From contig OX377204.1 in assembly GCA_947396885.1 (NCBI GenBank), positions 49,277,139 to 49,341,138 on the forward strand: DNA of 64,000 nucleotides. Direction: 5' to 3'. The notes below the pieces were generated by a model. It had not been told where the DNA came from. It ran no database searches and worked only from the letters and a program-made list of their open reading frames with translations. The DNA is from Heligmosomoides polygyrus polygyrus. Its lineage: Eukaryota > Nematoda > Chromadorea > Rhabditida > Heligmosomidae. The position numbers were made by a program, and so were the translations under genes. This document shows positions 61,175 through 64,000 of this stretch, piece after piece (position 1 is the first letter of the stretch; every line of letters begins with the position of its first letter).

Positions 61175-61330
61175 TTGAATTACCCTGCGGATACATGGGA
61201 GTTAGCGTGGAACATCGGACTGGCGTCAGACCGATCGCAGAGCCAAGATACTTGCTTATCGTCCGTGTCAGTGCAGTGCCACTGACCTCAATGGATCAAG
61301 ACTCGTTTACGTCTTTCGTCAAGTACTTAG
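61175..61330 (-). pseudogene. Short RTE fragment
   Basis: Minus strand YLTKDVNES, a stop, SIEVSGTALTRTISKYLGSA. This matches the same part of the RTE protein seen near 45480-45420 in the 42620-45655 copy (GIELPRT and following). It ends at the tail of the neighbouring CR1-like element. Confidence 0.6.
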
Positions 61331-61334
61331 AATT

Positions 61335-63957
61335 TTCGACATTTATTTATTTATTTATGGCGTGAATTACAATCAATCACGCCCATATAAGACACTGGCA
61401 CAAACATCAGATATAAAAATACGTAACTAAAGCCATCTACAAAAGAACTCTTCGGGTTAAAACGTGCTTAAACTGACAGACAGACACGTTATGAAAACCT
61501 TCAGATTTGCCTCTAAGCAGGTTACTTCCTTAAGGTTCCGATAATGACGAAGTCGGACCTAATCTGTGACCTTGGCACTTGGGAATACAATCTAAGTCTT
61601 CCTTCTTTACTCCTCGTTATTGGGACATCAAAAACCTCTATGCTTTCAATGGAGATTCTGTTTGTGAGAATTTTAAAAAGATCAGATTAGCCCTTTTCCT
61701 TCTGCTTCGTAGGGAGAGTAAGCCAAGTTGCTTGGCCCTTTCAACTCCGTTTGAAATCTTGGCTTGAAGCACCTCATAAATAGTTTGTGTAGTTATTTTG
61801 AACGCTTTCAAGTAATTGAATTTGTTTCTTCAGACAAGGGTTAGAAACGGAGGTGCAAAGCTCCATAATGGGTCTTACATAGCACTTGTATGCACACAGG
61901 AAAGCATGAGGATCATTAGTTTTGAACGTCTTGAACAGGTTATAAGTTCGATAGTTAGCTGACCTTACAAGGGCTTTAAAATGTAGATCGAAGTCCAGAT
62001 CACTCAATATAAGAATACCTGAGTCTCGAGCCTCCGAAACCTGCTGTAGGTCAATGCCTTTGAGCCTGTAGATTGGAAAATGGGGCTGATGCCTAGCGTG
62101 TACTACAAAGCATTATGTTTTCTCAACCGCTTAAGGAAGTTCTCAGTCGTCTGCACATTTTTCGACAAAATCAATAGCGTCTTGGACTTCATTTGAAGCC
62201 CCACTTTTATCTACTTCCTTATAAATTTTAACGTCATCCGCATACATCTTACATTTGACACCTAACCTTAAAACAAAATCAGGGAGCTCGAACGTGTACT
62301 ACAGAAACAGCATTGGTGACAAAACTCCTCCTTGAAGTACTCCACTAGGTGCTGAATGCATCGCAGAGGAATCCTCACCAACCCTGAATTGAAATGTCCT
62401 GTCTGAGAGCAAACTCCTGTCTGAGAGGAAACTGATCCAGTTTACGATCATGGGGTGGATTCCAACTACCTTCTTTTGACTAACAGTTTTCCCAGCGGGA
62501 CCTTGTCGAACGCCTTAGAGAATTCGAAAAAGACTACAACCGCTCGATTTTTACCGTTCTATAGCCTTTCTCCAATCATCAAGAGAACTAAGCGCCGCGG
62601 TCCCCACTGAACGTCTCTTCAAAAATCCGAACTGCTCTTTACTAATGATGTTGTGCCGTGGATATGCTGCAAAATATTTTTCTTAACAATTTTTTCGAAG
62701 CGCCGCGGTGCGAATGCTGGGGTTATGCTGATTAGACGGTGATTCCTGAGGTTATCAAGTGAGGGTTTTTTTGGGAATCGGGGTGATGAACGCGTGTCTC
62801 CATCTTCGAGGGACATCGGCATTCATGCAACTATTGTTAAAAATTAATTTCAATGGGTGTGCTACATGTACAGCAATATTCTTAGTAAAAGATAGAGGAA
62901 GAAAGTTCGGAGAAGTAGAATAAGACGTGGCCCATTTGGAAAATATTTCAAAGATTTCTTCTTTATGCAACCACAATGTAGGCCTCACCTCAGGAAATCT
63001 AGGGAAAGCATTTCTATTGATGGAGTCACTCCTAGTGACACCTACCGCTGAACTGCTGTACACCTTTTGGAACTCCCTCGCTAATAGCCTTATCGGTAAG
63101 AATGATACAAAAGTAATATCCGGGTTTAAAGGTTTGGCACAGAACTCTCTTCTCCAGACCTCATCCTGATGTACCTATCGAATGCCATTTTATCCGTTGA
63201 AAAAATATTTTTTTCTAAATAACGATTGTAGCGGAAAATTACTTTATCCAATTTTTAACTAAAGCATTCATAGTTAGCTCAATCTCGAGTGCAGGCTGAG
63301 CTACTGGCTATGTTCCACAACGCATTCTGACGCCCTATCGTTCTTCTGAGATGATCTGGGAGTTTTTTACTTCGTAGTTCGATTTTTTTCATGGGATCAT
63401 ACAGGTCAATTACGTGATGGAGAACAAAAAGTAAAGTTTCATACATTTCGTCAACTGTTTCAACATTTCCTAAGATACCTATCCAATCAATAACAGCTAG
63501 ATGTTTCTTAATTCTGTCATAGATACCCGATTTAAAATCTCTAACCCAACTTGCTTTGTGAGTGTTGAAATCCAGTGAACGTACTTGTATGAAAACGTTT
63601 GCATGATGACTACCTAAAGGTGGGCCGACATCAATATATTGAACCAAATTTCAGGAATCGCATAGCACTAAATCTAACACAGCAGTTCCCCTAGTGGGTT
63701 TAGTTACCAATTGTTGAAACCTATGAGCTTCAATCGCGTCCCTGAAAACATTTGAAATACTATCATTTACACCACACGCTAATCCAGGCAAATTGAAATC
63801 GCCCAAAAGAATGCATGGGACACTGCAAATGCAGAAGTCACTAATAACTTTGGCCAGTTTTGCGGAGTTCACAGCGTTACATGTTGGACCTCTGTAGAGG
63901 GTAGTGAAGCGAATAGAGCTATTTTTTCCAACGTCGCAGATCAAAATTTCGTATTAA
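61335..63957 (-). pseudogene. CR1-like element, decayed, 5' part outside the window
   Basis: Minus-strand pieces in order: LLGDFNLPGLACGVNDS and KPTRGTAVLDLVLCDS (endonuclease, 63830-63651), HHANVFIQVRSLDFNTH (63600), KWATSYSTSPNFLPLSFTK and VPRRWRHAFITPIPKK (62935-62760), AFDKVPLGKLL near 62500, then DLDFDLHFKALVRSANYRTY and CYVRPIMELCTSV (62000-61860). These align with the same segments of the 1325-4147 copy, about 40-50% by eye. The tail is (AAAT)n at 61338-61356. Several frameshifts and stops are present; the element was probably full length and extends past 64000. Confidence 0.8.
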
Positions 63958-64000
63958 TCCTTAACGGATTACTGATAAATCAAGTGATAAGGAATGTGTT
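63958..64000. other. Right edge of the window
   Basis: Probably continues the endonuclease N terminus of the CR1-like element; too short to show motifs. Confidence 0.3.

Overview
This looks like a fragment of a strongylid (probably hookworm-type) nematode genome. The evidence is spliced genes with GT/AG introns, a likely trans-splice acceptor directly on a start codon, an eIF3k whose exons match the nematode form of the protein, and RTE and CR1-like retrotransposons of the kind that fill hookworm genomes. Most of the 64 kb is introns packed with nested mobile elements. A 200-base N gap lies at 57476-57675.

Host genes. I could thread three minus-strand exon sets and one plus-strand exon by hand, with matching intron phases. 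(1) A complete eIF3 subunit K gene has 8 exons between 19503 and 660: 726 coding bases in 18.8 kb. (2) Directly upstream on the same strand (stop at 19937, 433 bases before the eIF3k ATG) is the end of a gene of at least 14 exons (33061 to 19937). It encodes a protein resembling glycoside hydrolase family 20 (beta-hexosaminidase) in which the usual Asp-Glu active-site pair is not seen. (3) Further upstream on the same strand are three phase-matched ankyrin-repeat exons (53719 to 34059), possibly the 5' part of the same gene. The spacing of (2) and (3) to eIF3k, with a poly(A) signal about 100 bases before its ATG, suggests an operon. (4) On the plus strand, one exon of a D-aminoacyl-tRNA deacylase lies at 56394-56594.

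Mobile elements, left to right: a CR1-like LINE (780-4365) in the last eIF3k intron, with ORF1 and ORF2 overlapping at a canonical -1 frameshift heptamer; a mariner (6329-7421) and a 466-bp foldback (8245-8710); arrays of a dispersed satellite (10030-11790, 22845-23600, 44450-44770); an almost intact RTE (13680-17335) in eIF3k intron 1; a roughly 1-kb foldback (24858-29228) with a second RTE lodged in one arm; a CR1-like copy split by 2.25 kb (34587-38225); several palindromic TIR elements (40468-42578); and a minus-strand RTE fragment (42620-45655) interrupted by two DNA elements whose target duplications (TTA and GTCAGCTAT) can be read exactly. After these come a hAT-like element holding a piggyBac-like element (49157-51531), a degenerate Ty3/gypsy element (57676-60540), and a second decayed CR1-like element running off the right edge. 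Small tRNA-derived SINE-like pieces are scattered throughout.

The host genes are unrelated to the elements around them. The elements explain the intron lengths, and the nested copies give a relative order of insertion. No CRISPR array, rRNA or convincing tRNA gene was seen.
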